Source: Paenibacillus sp. J5C2022 | GTDB taxonomy: Bacteria > Bacillota > Bacilli > Paenibacillales > Paenibacillaceae | NCBI RefSeq assembly: GCF_025567625.1 | Contig: NZ_JAOQJC010000015.1 | Location: 85,456 to 149,455 of the forward strand | Reading direction: 5' to 3' | Length of the DNA: 64,000 bases | Shown here: positions 31,663-42,700 of the stretch, piece by piece | Layout: each line of letters starts with the position of its first letter | How positions within the stretch are numbered: the first letter of the stretch is position 1 | The notes under the pieces: generated by a model | Told to the model about the DNA's origin: nothing | What the model saw: only the letters and a program-made list of their open reading frames with translations | The model's database searches: none | Made by a program: the position numbers and the translations under genes

Positions 31663-32616
31663 ATGTATGGTGCGACTGATAATCAAGCTAACATCACGCA
31701 AAGGAAGGAGGAGGTCACTATATTATCGATACTTGTAAGAAATCGGTGGCTGTACGCGATGCTTGTTCCTGGAATTATTTACTTTTTGATATTCAAATAT
31801 TTGCCCATGTGGGGACTCGTCATCGCCTTTCAAAATTACCAACCATTCCTGGGCATAACGGGAAGCGAATGGGCGGGCTTCCGTCACTTCGAACGCTTAT
31901 TCAGTGATCCGGAATTTTTCAAGCTGTTCCGAAACACGGCGTTGCTTGCCATCTACAACATCGTTTTTTTCTTCCCGCTGCCGATCATTCTGGCGTTGAT
32001 GCTGAACGAGGTGCGGCTGGAAGTGTACAAAAAAGCGGTGCAAACGATCGTCTACATTCCGCACTTTATTTCGTGGGTTGTTGTCGTCGGCATGTTTTAT
32101 ACGTTTTTTACGATTCAAGACGGCATTGTTCCTGATTTGATGTCGGTTGCCGGCATGGAGAAAATCGATTTTCTGCAAAGTCCGGACTGGTTTCGAACGA
32201 TGATTACGACCCAAGTGATATGGAAGGAAGCTGGATGGGGAACGATTATTTTCCTTGCGGCGATCACCGGCGTAGACCCGCAGCAATATGAGGCGGCCAC
32301 GATCGACGGAGCCGGCAGATTTCGCCGCATGTGGAGCATCACGCTACCGGCTCTTCGCAGTACGATTATTATTTTGCTGATTCTCCGTTTGGGCAGCTTT
32401 ATGGATACGGGGTTCGAGCAAATTTTTCTGATGCTGAATGCGTTAAACCGCGAAGTCGGCGAAGTGTTCGATACTTATGTATATACGGCTGCTATTCAGC
32501 AAGGCGATTACAGCTATAGCACTGCTGTTGGTCTGTTCAAATCAGTCATTGGCGCTATCCTTGTATTTCTCGCGAATTATATGGCTAAGAAAAACGAAGA
32601 AGACGGCATCTTTTGA
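31663..32616 (+). CDS. sugar ABC transporter permease, LplB type
   Basis: A membrane subunit with six predicted helices, for example LYAMLVPGIIYFLIF, LAIYNIVFFFPLPIIL and STIIILLILRLG. The EAA loop reads YEAATIDGAGRFRRMWSITLPAL and contacts the ATPase. It is closest to LplB/YtcP-like permeases of complex-sugar importers. The start is unclear: ATG 31663 has no good ribosome site, while a strong AGGAAGGAGGAGG lies at 31702-31713, followed in frame by ATA at 31720, where homologues would begin (LSILVRNRWLYAML). The formal ATG is given here. It is followed by its partner permease 27 bases on. No ATPase gene is in the locus. Confidence 0.88.
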   Translation: MYGATDNQANITQRKEEVTILSILVRNRWLYAMLVPGIIYFLIFKYLPMWGLVIAFQNYQPFLGITGSEWAGFRHFERLFSDPEFFKLFRNTALLAIYNIVFFFPLPIILALMLNEVRLEVYKKAVQTIVYIPHFISWVVVVGMFYTFFTIQDGIVPDLMSVAGMEKIDFLQSPDWFRTMITTQVIWKEAGWGTIIFLAAITGVDPQQYEAATIDGAGRFRRMWSITLPALRSTIIILLILRLGSFMDTGFEQIFLMLNALNREVGEVFDTYVYTAAIQQGDYSYSTAVGLFKSVIGAILVFLANYMAKKNEEDGIF

Positions 32617-32643
32617 CAGAGGACAGAAGGGAGGGGGAATCCA

Positions 32644-33525
32644 ATGACACACGAAAAAACACTGGGAAACCGCTTGTTCGATGCAGCTAATATTGGAATA
32701 CTGCTTCTGGTGTCGCTGATGACGCTAGTGCCGTTTCTTTACATTATAGCCGGATCACTTGCCGCTCCTGAAGAGGTGCTGCGCAAGACGTTCATTCTGT
32801 TTCCAGACCGCTTCGATTGGACGGCATACCGTTATATTTTTTCGACTAATACCATCATAAAAAGCCTGTGGGTGTCCGCTTGGATTACGATTGCAGGCAC
32901 AGCAATCAATTTGGCCATGACCGGCATTATGGCTTATCCGCTGGCGAGACGAGACCTGCCCGGAAGACGGCCGATCATGTTTATGGCTACGTTTACTATG
33001 ATTTTCAGCGGCGGCATGATTCCGACGTTTCTCGTTGTGAAGTCGCTCGGACTGATCGATTCGTATTTGTCTTTATTGATTCCTGGCGCGATTAGCGCGT
33101 TTTATTTAATCATTCTAAAAAACTTTTTCCAACAGCTTCCAGACGGTTTGGAGGAGTCGGCCAAAATCGATGGCTGCAACGACCTGCAAATTTTTTATAA
33201 AATCGTGGTTCCGCTTTCAAAGCCGGCTCTCGCTACATTAACGTTGTTTTACGCGGTCGCGCATTGGAACAATTACTTCTCAGCTATTCTATACATCAAC
33301 GATTCTGCCAAATGGCCGGTTCAAGTGTTGCTAAGGCAAATTGTTATCCTTTCGCAAGGGGGAATCGGTGACTCCAGCATGTTTACTGATCAATTTGTCG
33401 TACCGCCGGCGGTCACGATCAAAATGGCTGTTATCGTCATCACGCTGCTTCCAATGCTGTGCGTATATCCGTTCATTCAGTCTTATTTCACCAAGGGAAT
33501 TTATCTCGGCTCGGTCAAAGGTTGA
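32644..33525 (+). CDS. sugar ABC transporter permease, LplC/YtcP type
   Basis: A 293-residue partner permease. There are six hydrophobic segments, beginning IGILLLVSLMTLVPFLYIIAG. The EAA loop reads LEESAKIDGCNDLQIFYKIVVPLSKP, and the C-terminal signature QSYFTKGIYLGSVKG is typical for the YtcP/LplC family. GGAGGGGG precedes ATG 32644. It forms the importer with the upstream permease and the downstream binding protein. The ATP-hydrolysing subunit is absent here, as usual for this family, which shares an MsmX-like ATPase. Confidence 0.93.
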   Translation: MTHEKTLGNRLFDAANIGILLLVSLMTLVPFLYIIAGSLAAPEEVLRKTFILFPDRFDWTAYRYIFSTNTIIKSLWVSAWITIAGTAINLAMTGIMAYPLARRDLPGRRPIMFMATFTMIFSGGMIPTFLVVKSLGLIDSYLSLLIPGAISAFYLIILKNFFQQLPDGLEESAKIDGCNDLQIFYKIVVPLSKPALATLTLFYAVAHWNNYFSAILYINDSAKWPVQVLLRQIVILSQGGIGDSSMFTDQFVVPPAVTIKMAVIVITLLPMLCVYPFIQSYFTKGIYLGSVKG

Positions 33526-33668
33526 TAACAGTGTTGGCCAAGATGATCGTTCCGCTCGCGAGAGGGAGGGCAGAGGTCAGCGACTTTAAAAGGACGCACC
33601 GCGCAGCATTTCATCTTGTCCAAATCAAATATAGAGCACTGTTCCAAAAAAAGGAGGTTACTACATTT

Positions 33669-35225
33669 ATGAGCACGTTATCGAAAATGGTAAAAAAGTC
33701 AATGGTGGGTAGTATGGTTGCTGTTATGGCACTTGGTGCTACGGTGGCATGCAGCAGCGAGAAGCCGAAAGAACCCGCGGCGTCAGGTGCACCTGAAGCT
33801 TCCAGTTCGGCTTCGGTTGCTCCGAGCGAAGCTCCGATTACGATCTCGATGATGGTCCCGCAATATCCGACGGAGCCGGTCAAAGCTGACAGTCCCGGCA
33901 TGCAGAAGATTCGCGAATACACCGGCTATAACATCGATATTAACTGGGTGGTGGGTGCAGGCTATGAAGAAAAACTGAATGCGACGATCGCCTCCGGCTC
34001 GATGCCGCAAGTGCTTGTCATTCCGGACAACAAGAACGCCAATATTGTCAATGCCGCGCGTTCGGGCATGTTCTGGGAAGTAGGGCCTTACTTGAAGGAT
34101 TACCCGAATTTGTCCAGCTTGAATCCGCAAATTTTGTCCAACACTTCGCTTGACGGCAAAATATACGGATTGCCAAGAACCCGTCCGATATCACGTACAG
34201 GTCTCCTGTTCCGCAAGGATTGGCTGGACAATGTCGGCCTGAAAGTGCCGCAAACGGTTGACGAGCTGTACGAGGTTTTGAAAGCCTTTACTTACAATGA
34301 TCCCGACAAGAATGGCAAGAATGATACGTTCGGCCTGAGCGACCTGGGATCGGCGAGCGTGGGGGCGGCAATCGACTATTTGGCCATTTATTTCGGCGCG
34401 CCGCTGAACTGGGGTGTTCAACCGGATGGCAAGCTGATTCCTTCCTTCATGACGCCAGAATATTTGGAAGCAATGAAGTTTAACAACAAGTTGTATACGG
34501 AGAAGCTGGTTAACCAGGACTTCCTGATCGTGAAAGAAGGTTATATAGCCAATATCAATCAAGGGAAAGCTGGCTTCCTGCTCACAGCGGTAGACTCGGT
34601 AACGACGGCGCAGTTCGCCGATCTGAAGAAGTTGAACCCACAGGCGGAGTTGGATGTGGCTACTGGTGTCACAGGACCGAAGGGGGAATTCGTGCAAGCC
34701 GACCCAGGATTCGCAGGACTTCTCATGTTTCCGAAGAGCAGCGTTAAAACGGAGGAGGATTTGAAAAATATTTTGGGATTCTTCGACAAAATGACCGACA
34801 AGCAAATGATTGATTTGACAATGCTCGGCGTTGAAGGTCATACGTATAAGATGGAAAATGGCGTGCCGAACGTAAATAAAGATTTGTATAACAATGAAAT
34901 TAATCCACTGAATCAGTTTATGGTCAAATTGGGTATCTTCGGGCCAAAGCCTGGCGATACGCCAATGGAAACAAAATGGAAAGAAATCATCGCCGGCAAC
35001 GAGAAGAAAGGCGTATCCGATCCAACGACTCCATTGATCTCGCAAACTAACGTGGAGAAGGGCGCTCAATTGAAGAAGCAAATTACAGACGCTCGCGGCA
35101 AATTCATTATGGGCGAACTGGATGAAGCAGGATGGCAGAAAGCGATTGAAACATGGCAAAAAAATGGCGGGGATCAAATTATCGACGAATTTACTGCCGA
35201 ATACGCGAAAATCAACAAGAAGTAA
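33669..35225 (+). CDS. extracellular sugar-binding lipoprotein, LplA type
   Basis: A 518-residue solute-binding protein. The signal peptide (MVAVMALGATVACSS) ends in a lipobox with Cys near residue 29, followed by a Ser/Ala/Pro-rich linker (APEASSSASVAPSEAP). The mature part has the type 1 extracellular solute-binding fold of the long LplA-like group (TGYNIDINWV, SGSMPQVLVI, TYNDPDKNGKNDTFGL). That last motif, DPDKNGKNDT, is the calcium-loop-like signature of this family. ATG 33669 with AAGGAGG is preferred over a longer frame that starts inside the permease gene. It captures the oligosaccharide outside the cell for the two upstream permeases. Confidence 0.93.
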   Translation: MSTLSKMVKKSMVGSMVAVMALGATVACSSEKPKEPAASGAPEASSSASVAPSEAPITISMMVPQYPTEPVKADSPGMQKIREYTGYNIDINWVVGAGYEEKLNATIASGSMPQVLVIPDNKNANIVNAARSGMFWEVGPYLKDYPNLSSLNPQILSNTSLDGKIYGLPRTRPISRTGLLFRKDWLDNVGLKVPQTVDELYEVLKAFTYNDPDKNGKNDTFGLSDLGSASVGAAIDYLAIYFGAPLNWGVQPDGKLIPSFMTPEYLEAMKFNNKLYTEKLVNQDFLIVKEGYIANINQGKAGFLLTAVDSVTTAQFADLKKLNPQAELDVATGVTGPKGEFVQADPGFAGLLMFPKSSVKTEEDLKNILGFFDKMTDKQMIDLTMLGVEGHTYKMENGVPNVNKDLYNNEINPLNQFMVKLGIFGPKPGDTPMETKWKEIIAGNEKKGVSDPTTPLISQTNVEKGAQLKKQITDARGKFIMGELDEAGWQKAIETWQKNGGDQIIDEFTAEYAKINKK

Positions 35226-35239
35226 CGGAGTGATAACGG

Positions 35240-37312
35240 ATGGAAAACCAATTGTACCGCAAAACGATATGTCGCGGACTGTTTGACTTCCACGTAGGGG
35301 AAGCCATTCCGGAGGTGCGGTTGAACGTGGCGGATTACATCGCAGGCGCCGCTGCTGCGGGCATGCAAACGATTACGTTCATGACTAAAGACGCGTTCGG
35401 AAACAGTTATTATGACACGCGGATTGGTCACAAGAATACGAAGCTCAGCGGCGACTTGTTAGGCGAAGCCATAGCTGAGGCTAAGAAACATAACTTGGCT
35501 ATCATCGCCTATTATAATGTTGGACTCAATAACCACGTTGGCGGGGCCAACCCGGATTATCGGCAGCGAGGCGCCGATCAGATGCCGATCAAGGAAGCGT
35601 TCGGCTTCTACGATCTACTCTGCATGAACTCTCCTTACCGGGATTTCGTGTATGAACAACTGAGAGAAATCGCCGAACGTTACGAGGTGTCTGGATTTTT
35701 CTTCGACATCACGTATGTATGGGACGACTGCTGCCACTGCGAATATTGCCGTACGGCGTATCGCAACCGATTCGGTTATGAGGCGCCCGCAGCACCGGTT
35801 CCGGGGACGAAGGAAATGGCTCATTGGCAAGCGTTCCAGCGCGATATCCGCTACCGGTTTCTGCGTGATGCGGCGGATAGACTGAAAGCGATCCGTCCGG
35901 ATTTCCTGATCGGCTGGAATCATGCCGGCGACCCCCGATTCGGTCAAGTCGAAGCGGATCGGTATGCGGATTATTTCACTTCGGAGTTCCATCCGCCTCA
36001 TTACAAGTACGGCAGCCTGCTGGCGCGCTGGAAACGGTCGTTCGGCAAGCCGTTCGAGCTGATGATGCCAAGCGAGATGGGGAGTTGGGGAGAATGGACG
36101 GTCGCGCCGCACGAAACGCTCCGTACGACGGCGGCTATCGCTGTGGCGAACGGGGGCTCGATCAGCTTCGGTCATGTCGCCTATCCTTCCGGCGAATTGA
36201 AGGGCAGCGTGCCGCGACCGGTTATGGAGGCAGTCAAGTACGCTAACGACTGGGTTCAGTCGCTGGAGCCGTGGCTGCTCGAAGCGGTCAGCGAGCCTCA
36301 GGTTGCCGTATTATATAGCATCGGAAGCAAGCGAATGCTGGAAGCGTCGACACTGCCGCGAAGTCTGGACGAAGCCACGCTGCAAGGCGTACACCGCATC
36401 TTGACGGAAGGGCATATCCACTTCGATATTCTCGATGAAGATGGGCTGGCGGCGAATATCAGCCAGTACGAGCTAGTGGTCTTGCCGGATCAAGCGTATG
36501 TGAGCGAGGAACTGCAAGGAATCATCCGCGACTATGTGCGAAGCGGCGGCAAGCTGCTGGCAAGCGGACGCACCTCCTTATACGAAGCGAATGGAGAACG
36601 CTGCGACAACTTCGGGCTGAGCGATGTGTTCGGCACCGCCTTCCTTGACATGTGGCTGTACGATGTTTCGTATCTGTATCCGCTTGATGCCGCACTGCTG
36701 GACAATATCCCGGATATGCCGCTGTTGCTGAAAAACCAGGCATTGCCCACTCTGAAGGTGTCGACAACAACCGGAACGAAGCTTGCCGGACTTATGGAAC
36801 CGGCTGTTGAGACGAAGGTTCACCGCCATGTGTACCACCAGCACGCTCATCCGGCAGTCGGGACGCCAAATCCATCTATTGTAATGAATACGTATGGTAA
36901 AGGAAGTTGCCTGTATATACCATTGCCGCTTGAGGCAGGGTATTGGAGAAGCGGATCACCGTGGCTGCGCAACGTATATCTGAGCGGCTTGCGCATATTG
37001 AATCCTGAACCGGGAATCGTCGTTCGTGCACCGTTGTCAGTAGAGGTGAATGTTATGCGCCAGCCCGGACAATCACGAGTGATCGTTCATTTAATTCATG
37101 TACGCGAAGAAACGGCGGCAGGCTCGAAGACATTCATCGAGGAAGTGCATCCAGTCCAGGAAGTCGAAATTTCACTTCGTCTGAACGCAGGCCGTGTGCA
37201 GATCATCCCGGAAGGGACGGAGCTTGCGGTGGAGAAGCGTGCGGATCGCGTCTCGTTCATCGTGCCGCCATTTGGCTTGCACACAGCGGTAGCCGTTGAG
37301 ATAATAAACTGA
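35240..37312 (+). CDS. cytoplasmic glycoside-hydrolase-like protein (HGH6 type with amidotransferase-like domain)
   Basis: A 690-residue protein without a signal peptide. The N-terminal barrel (residues about 10-340) shows GLFDFHVGEAIPEVR, AIIAYYNVGLNNHV and SGFFFDITYVWDDCCHCEYC, the last with clustered Cys. It then reads DFLIGWNHAGDPRF and FTSEFHPPHY, and resembles the hypothetical glycosyl hydrolase 6 family related to GH42. Residues about 365-480 resemble the beta-galactosidase trimerisation (amidotransferase-like) domain (ELVVLPDQAYVSEELQGII, then GGKLLASGRTSL). The substrate is unknown. It lies 14 bases after the binding-protein gene, so it belongs to the same transcript, and probably processes the imported sugar. 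Confidence 0.7.
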   Translation: MENQLYRKTICRGLFDFHVGEAIPEVRLNVADYIAGAAAAGMQTITFMTKDAFGNSYYDTRIGHKNTKLSGDLLGEAIAEAKKHNLAIIAYYNVGLNNHVGGANPDYRQRGADQMPIKEAFGFYDLLCMNSPYRDFVYEQLREIAERYEVSGFFFDITYVWDDCCHCEYCRTAYRNRFGYEAPAAPVPGTKEMAHWQAFQRDIRYRFLRDAADRLKAIRPDFLIGWNHAGDPRFGQVEADRYADYFTSEFHPPHYKYGSLLARWKRSFGKPFELMMPSEMGSWGEWTVAPHETLRTTAAIAVANGGSISFGHVAYPSGELKGSVPRPVMEAVKYANDWVQSLEPWLLEAVSEPQVAVLYSIGSKRMLEASTLPRSLDEATLQGVHRILTEGHIHFDILDEDGLAANISQYELVVLPDQAYVSEELQGIIRDYVRSGGKLLASGRTSLYEANGERCDNFGLSDVFGTAFLDMWLYDVSYLYPLDAALLDNIPDMPLLLKNQALPTLKVSTTTGTKLAGLMEPAVETKVHRHVYHQHAHPAVGTPNPSIVMNTYGKGSCLYIPLPLEAGYWRSGSPWLRNVYLSGLRILNPEPGIVVRAPLSVEVNVMRQPGQSRVIVHLIHVREETAAGSKTFIEEVHPVQEVEISLRLNAGRVQIIPEGTELAVEKRADRVSFIVPPFGLHTAVAVEIIN

Positions 37313-37354
37313 TCTAATGCAGATTGATATGTGGCCGTGAGGAGGTGGTTTTTT

Positions 37355-39652
37355 ATGATGCGGAAGCCCCCGCGATTATTGATCCGGCTTATGGTAATCA
37401 GCATTTTTGTTGGGGCGATCCCAGTGCTTGCCTTAGGCAGCTTCTCTTACTATTTATTTATGGATCGGGTCGAGGATCAGGTCGATCAGCGCAACAGCCA
37501 ACTTCTCACGGAAACGCAGATGCGCCTTGAACAATTGTATACGACTATAGATTTTTCGCTTACTCAACTGGCAAACTCGACTTTGTTGCAGGATTCGACC
37601 GAGTGGGATTATTCGAGCCATCACTTTCAGTCGTTTAACGAGCTGAGCTCGCAATTGTACCGGATGCAAACAATGGAAATGGGAATTAGCAATGTATTCT
37701 ATGTCAGCTTCGCCAAAGGCTGGCTGCTCGACAACCACGGAGCGTTCTTGCTCAGCGAGCATGCGGATCGCGACTTGTACGTCGGATATCGCGAAAGGAA
37801 TGAGAAGTCGTTCTGGGTGACGCAACAGGAAAGAACTAATACCGCGGTGAAAGAAGGTGTACGGTCGGAGTCGGATATTGCTGCCGTTACTCTGGTGAAA
37901 AGAACGCCGCTCCATGCGATGAAGCCAACAGGTATGCTGGGTGTGCAAATTCCGCGTTATGAAATCGAGCGCCGGCTGTCCTCTGACGACAATCGCGATG
38001 CGAGGCTGTTGATCGACGCCGATCTGCATATTCTGGCGGCTTCGGAATCGTTCACCTCCCAGTGGAACCAGCTTCCCGCCGAATTTGCTGCTCTCATCAA
38101 AGGGACAGTTCAGCCCGGGAGTCCCGCAACGTTCAAATTCGATAATTCGCATCTGGCGGTTGTCAGTCGCTCGGCCTATAACAACTGGTATTATGTTTCG
38201 GTCTACTCGAATGCCGAGATTGCCAAAGATGCCGGATCGATTCGGAACACGATGTTTTTAACCTGCTTCCTCGTCCTCTTGCTTACACTGCTGATCGCGA
38301 TGGCGATGAACCGCCGATTTTATAAGCCGATCCGCAAGCTGTACGATTCCGCTGTCCGTCTGTCCGATTCGCAGACCGACAATAAATATAATGAAATTGA
38401 ACTGATTGAAGCGCGTCTGGAGTCATTGATGGAAACGCAGCATGGCAAGGATGAGTTTATAGCCGGTCAGGTCAGCCAATTGCGGGATCTATTCCTGTTC
38501 AAGCTACTGATTGGCGAGGTTAATCCTGCTGAAGCTGAAGCCAGATCTGCCTATTACAGGTTGAATGCGGAGTGGAAGCAATGCTGTATTGTCTCCCTGC
38601 TAATCAGCAACTGGAAACGCTCGCGATACAGGGAAAGCGACCGGGATCTGATGATGATGGCCGTAAAGAATGTAATGGGCGAGCTCATTCCCGCTTCCAA
38701 TAGCCTGCCTGTCGTTACGATCGGTCAGTGCCAGGTAATCGTCGTCGGCAGCATGCATGAGACGTCTAAGCAATTTCGTGAATATGTCGAATCACTGATC
38801 GTGATGATCCGCGCAGCCGTCGAACGTTACTTGGGACTGGACGCCATATTCGGGATCAGCCGGTCGATTCATTCGTTGAAGGAAGCCAGCCGTGCCTACC
38901 TGGAAGCGACAGAGGCGTTAAAGCAAAAAAGTGTCATCATCGAGCAATCATTTTTCTTCTTCGAGGATTTGACGCCCGATCGAATGGTCCGGATCAAGTA
39001 TCCGGCGGCACTGGAGAAGGCACTCATTGAAGCGATAGAGGAGAATGATCACGAGCAGGCTAGGGAGAGCTTGCGGCTAATTTCCCGTTATTTGCTGGAG
39101 GCCAACGTCAGTTACCGCGAGCTGCAGCTCTATTTGGTACGCTTGCTCGTCACGTTGCTGACGGATTCTCTCGATTCTGAAGAGTTTCTATTCCAACTGT
39201 TGAACGACCAGAAGACGATATTTGATCAACTGTTCGAGCTTAACTCCCTGGATGAAATCGAGAGCTGGATCGTTGGGAAAGTGCTCACTCCGTTCATTCA
39301 ATGGCGAGAAGAACAGTCGCAGAAGCAATATTATATCATCACCGAGCAGATGCGCAGAATAATTCACGAGCAGTATAAAACGGATCTAACGCTGGAAGCA
39401 TGCGCAGAGCAATTGAAGTACCATCCCGACTATTTGCGGAGGGTGTTCCGCAAAGGAACGGGCGTGAGCTTCAGCGATTATCTCGCGCAACATCGGCTGA
39501 GCATCTCCAAGGAGCTGCTTGAGAATACAGATTGGACGATTTTGGACATTGCGCAGCAGCTCAATTTCCAAAATTCACAAAACTTCATTCGCTATTTCAA
39601 AAAAATGGTCGGCATCACCCCTGGACAATATAGGCAAAGCTTACGGGAGTAA
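37355..39652 (+). CDS. membrane-bound AraC-family regulator
   Basis: A 765-residue one-component sensor. It has a transmembrane helix at about residues 10-32 (LIRLMVISIFVGAIPVLALG), an extracellular sensor of about 250 residues, and a second helix near 295-313 (LTCFLVLLLTLLIAMAM). A HAMP-like segment and a cytoplasmic linker follow. A C-terminal AraC helix-turn-helix pair occupies roughly the last 100 residues (LTLEACAEQLKYHPDYLRRVFRK and WTILDIAQQLNFQNSQNFIRYFKK). Such proteins sense extracellular sugars directly. GAGGAGGTGG precedes ATG 37355. It is placed between the importer/hydrolase genes and the secreted protein gene, so both may be its targets. Confidence 0.85.
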   Translation: MMRKPPRLLIRLMVISIFVGAIPVLALGSFSYYLFMDRVEDQVDQRNSQLLTETQMRLEQLYTTIDFSLTQLANSTLLQDSTEWDYSSHHFQSFNELSSQLYRMQTMEMGISNVFYVSFAKGWLLDNHGAFLLSEHADRDLYVGYRERNEKSFWVTQQERTNTAVKEGVRSESDIAAVTLVKRTPLHAMKPTGMLGVQIPRYEIERRLSSDDNRDARLLIDADLHILAASESFTSQWNQLPAEFAALIKGTVQPGSPATFKFDNSHLAVVSRSAYNNWYYVSVYSNAEIAKDAGSIRNTMFLTCFLVLLLTLLIAMAMNRRFYKPIRKLYDSAVRLSDSQTDNKYNEIELIEARLESLMETQHGKDEFIAGQVSQLRDLFLFKLLIGEVNPAEAEARSAYYRLNAEWKQCCIVSLLISNWKRSRYRESDRDLMMMAVKNVMGELIPASNSLPVVTIGQCQVIVVGSMHETSKQFREYVESLIVMIRAAVERYLGLDAIFGISRSIHSLKEASRAYLEATEALKQKSVIIEQSFFFFEDLTPDRMVRIKYPAALEKALIEAIEENDHEQARESLRLISRYLLEANVSYRELQLYLVRLLVTLLTDSLDSEEFLFQLLNDQKTIFDQLFELNSLDEIESWIVGKVLTPFIQWREEQSQKQYYIITEQMRRIIHEQYKTDLTLEACAEQLKYHPDYLRRVFRKGTGVSFSDYLAQHRLSISKELLENTDWTILDIAQQLNFQNSQNFIRYFKKMVGITPGQYRQSLRE

Positions 39653-39699
39653 GTGTATGGATCGCGGAGAAATGCTTCATGTGTCTCTCCATTCATGAA

Positions 39700-39715
39700 T
39701 TGCAAGCGGTTACAA
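39700..39715 (+). promoter_or_regulatory. catabolite-responsive element (cre) matching the consensus fully
   Basis: TTGCAAGCGGTTACAA matches the Bacillus cre consensus WTGNAANCGNWWNCAW at every position. It lies 57 bases before the start of the large secreted protein gene, where CcpA binding would repress it in the presence of preferred sugars. Confidence 0.75.
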
Positions 39716-39772
39716 TAAAGTATGAGCGGGAGGAAAGAATAAATGGGAACTACCGAATGGAGGAAGAAAAAC

Positions 39773-42700
39773 ATGTTGAAGCGTAAATGGATGCTGTGGA
39801 CGTTGGTTTTAGCAATAGTACTCGCTCCGATGGTAGGCTTGACCCGGAATGCCGATGCACAGACACCTGACAGCCCTACTTTGAGTCAGATCGATGCAAT
39901 ATTGCTCTTGCTGGATCAACTGGTTGCATCCGGTGAGGTGCGGGCCCCATTGTCGAAGCAGCTTGAAAACAGCTTGCAGCAAGCCAAACATCAGTTGGAG
40001 AAAGGCTCGACCGAGCAGGCTGACAAGAAGATAGACGATTTCCTGAAGCATCTATCCAATAAGGGCATGCAGAAAAATATAACCGAAACCGCAAAAAATC
40101 TGCTGGGGGAAGCAGTCCAAACGATGAGGGAAGGGGAGGCATCGAACCCAACGCCAACGACGGATTTGAGTATTGTAGCGAATGGTCAGGCGCAGTCGCT
40201 AATTATCGTGGAACCGAGCGCAGATAATCAAACAAGAGCAGCAGCGAATAAATTAGCTGCGTATATCAAAAAGTCGACAAATGCTGCGCTACCTGTCTTG
40301 ACGACGACGGAGCTTAACCAGTCGGGTAATCTGTATGACAATAAGGTTCGCATCTATGTCGGAACGAAAGCTCCACAGACAGAAACTGCGATAATGAGCG
40401 AACTGCAAGAACTAGACGATCACGGATTTGTTATCTGGCCTTACGAGCAATCGATTTCTATTATCGGACCGACAGCTTGGGGTACGGAGTATGGCGTTGA
40501 TGAATTTCTCGAGCGCTATGTCGGTGTCCTTTGGTTATTGCCTGGACCTGACGGCGAGGATGTACCGTTGACAACAGATCTGGCAGTTCCTGCTGAACAG
40601 GTAAAAGATGAACCAGCCGCAATTTCCCGGCATTTCTTCGGGATGGCTATTCAAGGCGAGTGGAGTAGAGATAATCGTATGCAGCAATCGATTAATTTCC
40701 ACCATAACATGAATGTATTGTTTGATCCTGCTGTTTTTGCCGATCACCCGGAATATTATCCCGATGGGGTTCTTCCTACCCATCCTTATGACTGGCAACC
40801 ATGCTTTACGAATGAAACGGCAGATGCAGCGATCGCGACAATTATTGAATATTTCAATCAGAATCCTACTGCCAGATCCTATTCGCTGGGCATTAACGAC
40901 AAACAGGATAACTTTTGTGAATCCAATCCGGATCATCCGAACTATCCAGGAAAGCTGAACTCTATGGGTGTACTGAATATGTCGGACATTTATTATCCAT
41001 GGGTGAATCAAGTAGCAGAAGGTGTTTTGGCTGTACATCCGGATAAATATTTTGGGTTGCTGGCCTACTTGAATGTGTATGACCCGCCGACCGTTCCGCT
41101 GAACCCTCGTGTTATTCCGTTTATTACGGATGATCGTATGACATGGGTACTGCCTGAACATGAGTCGACCGGGAAAGGACAGACCGCGCTCTGGGAAGAG
41201 AAGGCGACAAATATTGGGTTTTATGAATATTTATACGGATCGCCGTACAATGTGCCTCGTATGTACATGCAACAAATGGCGGAAAATTATAAGTATGCGG
41301 AAGATCACAAGGTTATTGCTCATGTCGCGGAGTTGTATCCGAACTTTGGTGAAGGTCCGAAACCGTGGGTATCGGCCAAATTACAGTGGAATCCGAACCT
41401 CGATGTCAACGAATTGACGGACGAATGGGTTGAGCGGGCGGTAGGTGCGGAAGCGGCTCCATATTTGAAGCAGTATTATGAGTATTGGGAAACGTTCTGG
41501 ACGACCCGTATCTTCCAGTCGGACTGGTATAACGCATGGCTCAACGCAACAAATAAGCGGAATTACTTGAATCTCTTCGACCACAGTTATCTGGAAATCG
41601 TGACGAAGGAAGACCTCATCGAGAGCCGTCGCCTGTTGGAGCTGGTCGTTGCCAATGCCGGGGCAGGCAAGCAGAAGACGCGTGCCGAGCTGCTCCTGCG
41701 CACATTTGAGTATTACGAAGCATCGGCGCTTAGCTATCCGAGAAAAGGAGCAGTCAGCACGCCTGCGGATGAGCAAGCCGCAATGGCAATGTTGGACGAT
41801 ATCGAACAAAGCTACGCGATGGCAAAAAAGCGGAAAAGCCTGTTAGTAGAATTCAGCGACAATCTTATTCTCGACAGAACGAACAAGGAAAACTCCGGTG
41901 CATGGGATGGCGTACAAAGAATGCTTATCGATGCTGTACAGCGCTATGTGAATACGGAACCGGCAAACGGAATCGTACGACAACGGTTCTACAACGTATT
42001 GAGCGGAATGGACTCTTACACGAATCTTTCCGCATCCGCCGTTAAAACAGCGGCCAGCAAAGAGACGATCCTGCAATCTCTCGATTTCAGTCAAGGACCG
42101 TGGACTGCAGCGGTTCCTTTCTCCGAGTTTACGGTTATGGGTTCCAACGAGGTTCCGCCTTCAGAGACGAAAGTATATTTGTTGTGGGATGATGAGAATC
42201 TGTATGTCGGGTATGAAAACTTTGACAGTGAAGTGTTGACGAACAAATTGATTAAGAGCACCGAGGCACCGAATAACTGGTGGAAGAGCGGCCAGGACGA
42301 CTCCGTCGAAACCTATGTGACTGGCGATGTCGCATCAGGCTACAAAGGATTTTTCACTAATCCTAATGCCGTTAAGTTCATTTACAAGAAAACAGATCCA
42401 AATGCCGGACCGACACCGGATCTGGATACCCAGTGGCAAGCAAGTGCACAAATTGGAACGGATCGTTGGAATACGATTCAGGTCATCCCATTCTCCAGCA
42501 TAGGCGTCGATCTGAATCTGACTAATACTCTGATGGGTTTCTTCTTCCGTACTTATCATGGATCTACCAAGTTTTTAGGCTGGGGCGGAGGGGCGCCTTG
42601 GAAGGCAGATAGCTTCAGACCTGTTCATCTTGTGGATTCTACTAATTATTTGAAAAATTCATCGTTTGAGTTAGGCAATACTGAGACACCTCATGTAATC

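Noticed and set aside
34191..35177. 328-codon open frame antisense to the binding-protein gene
   Set aside because: Shadow of a typical solute-binding lipoprotein gene.
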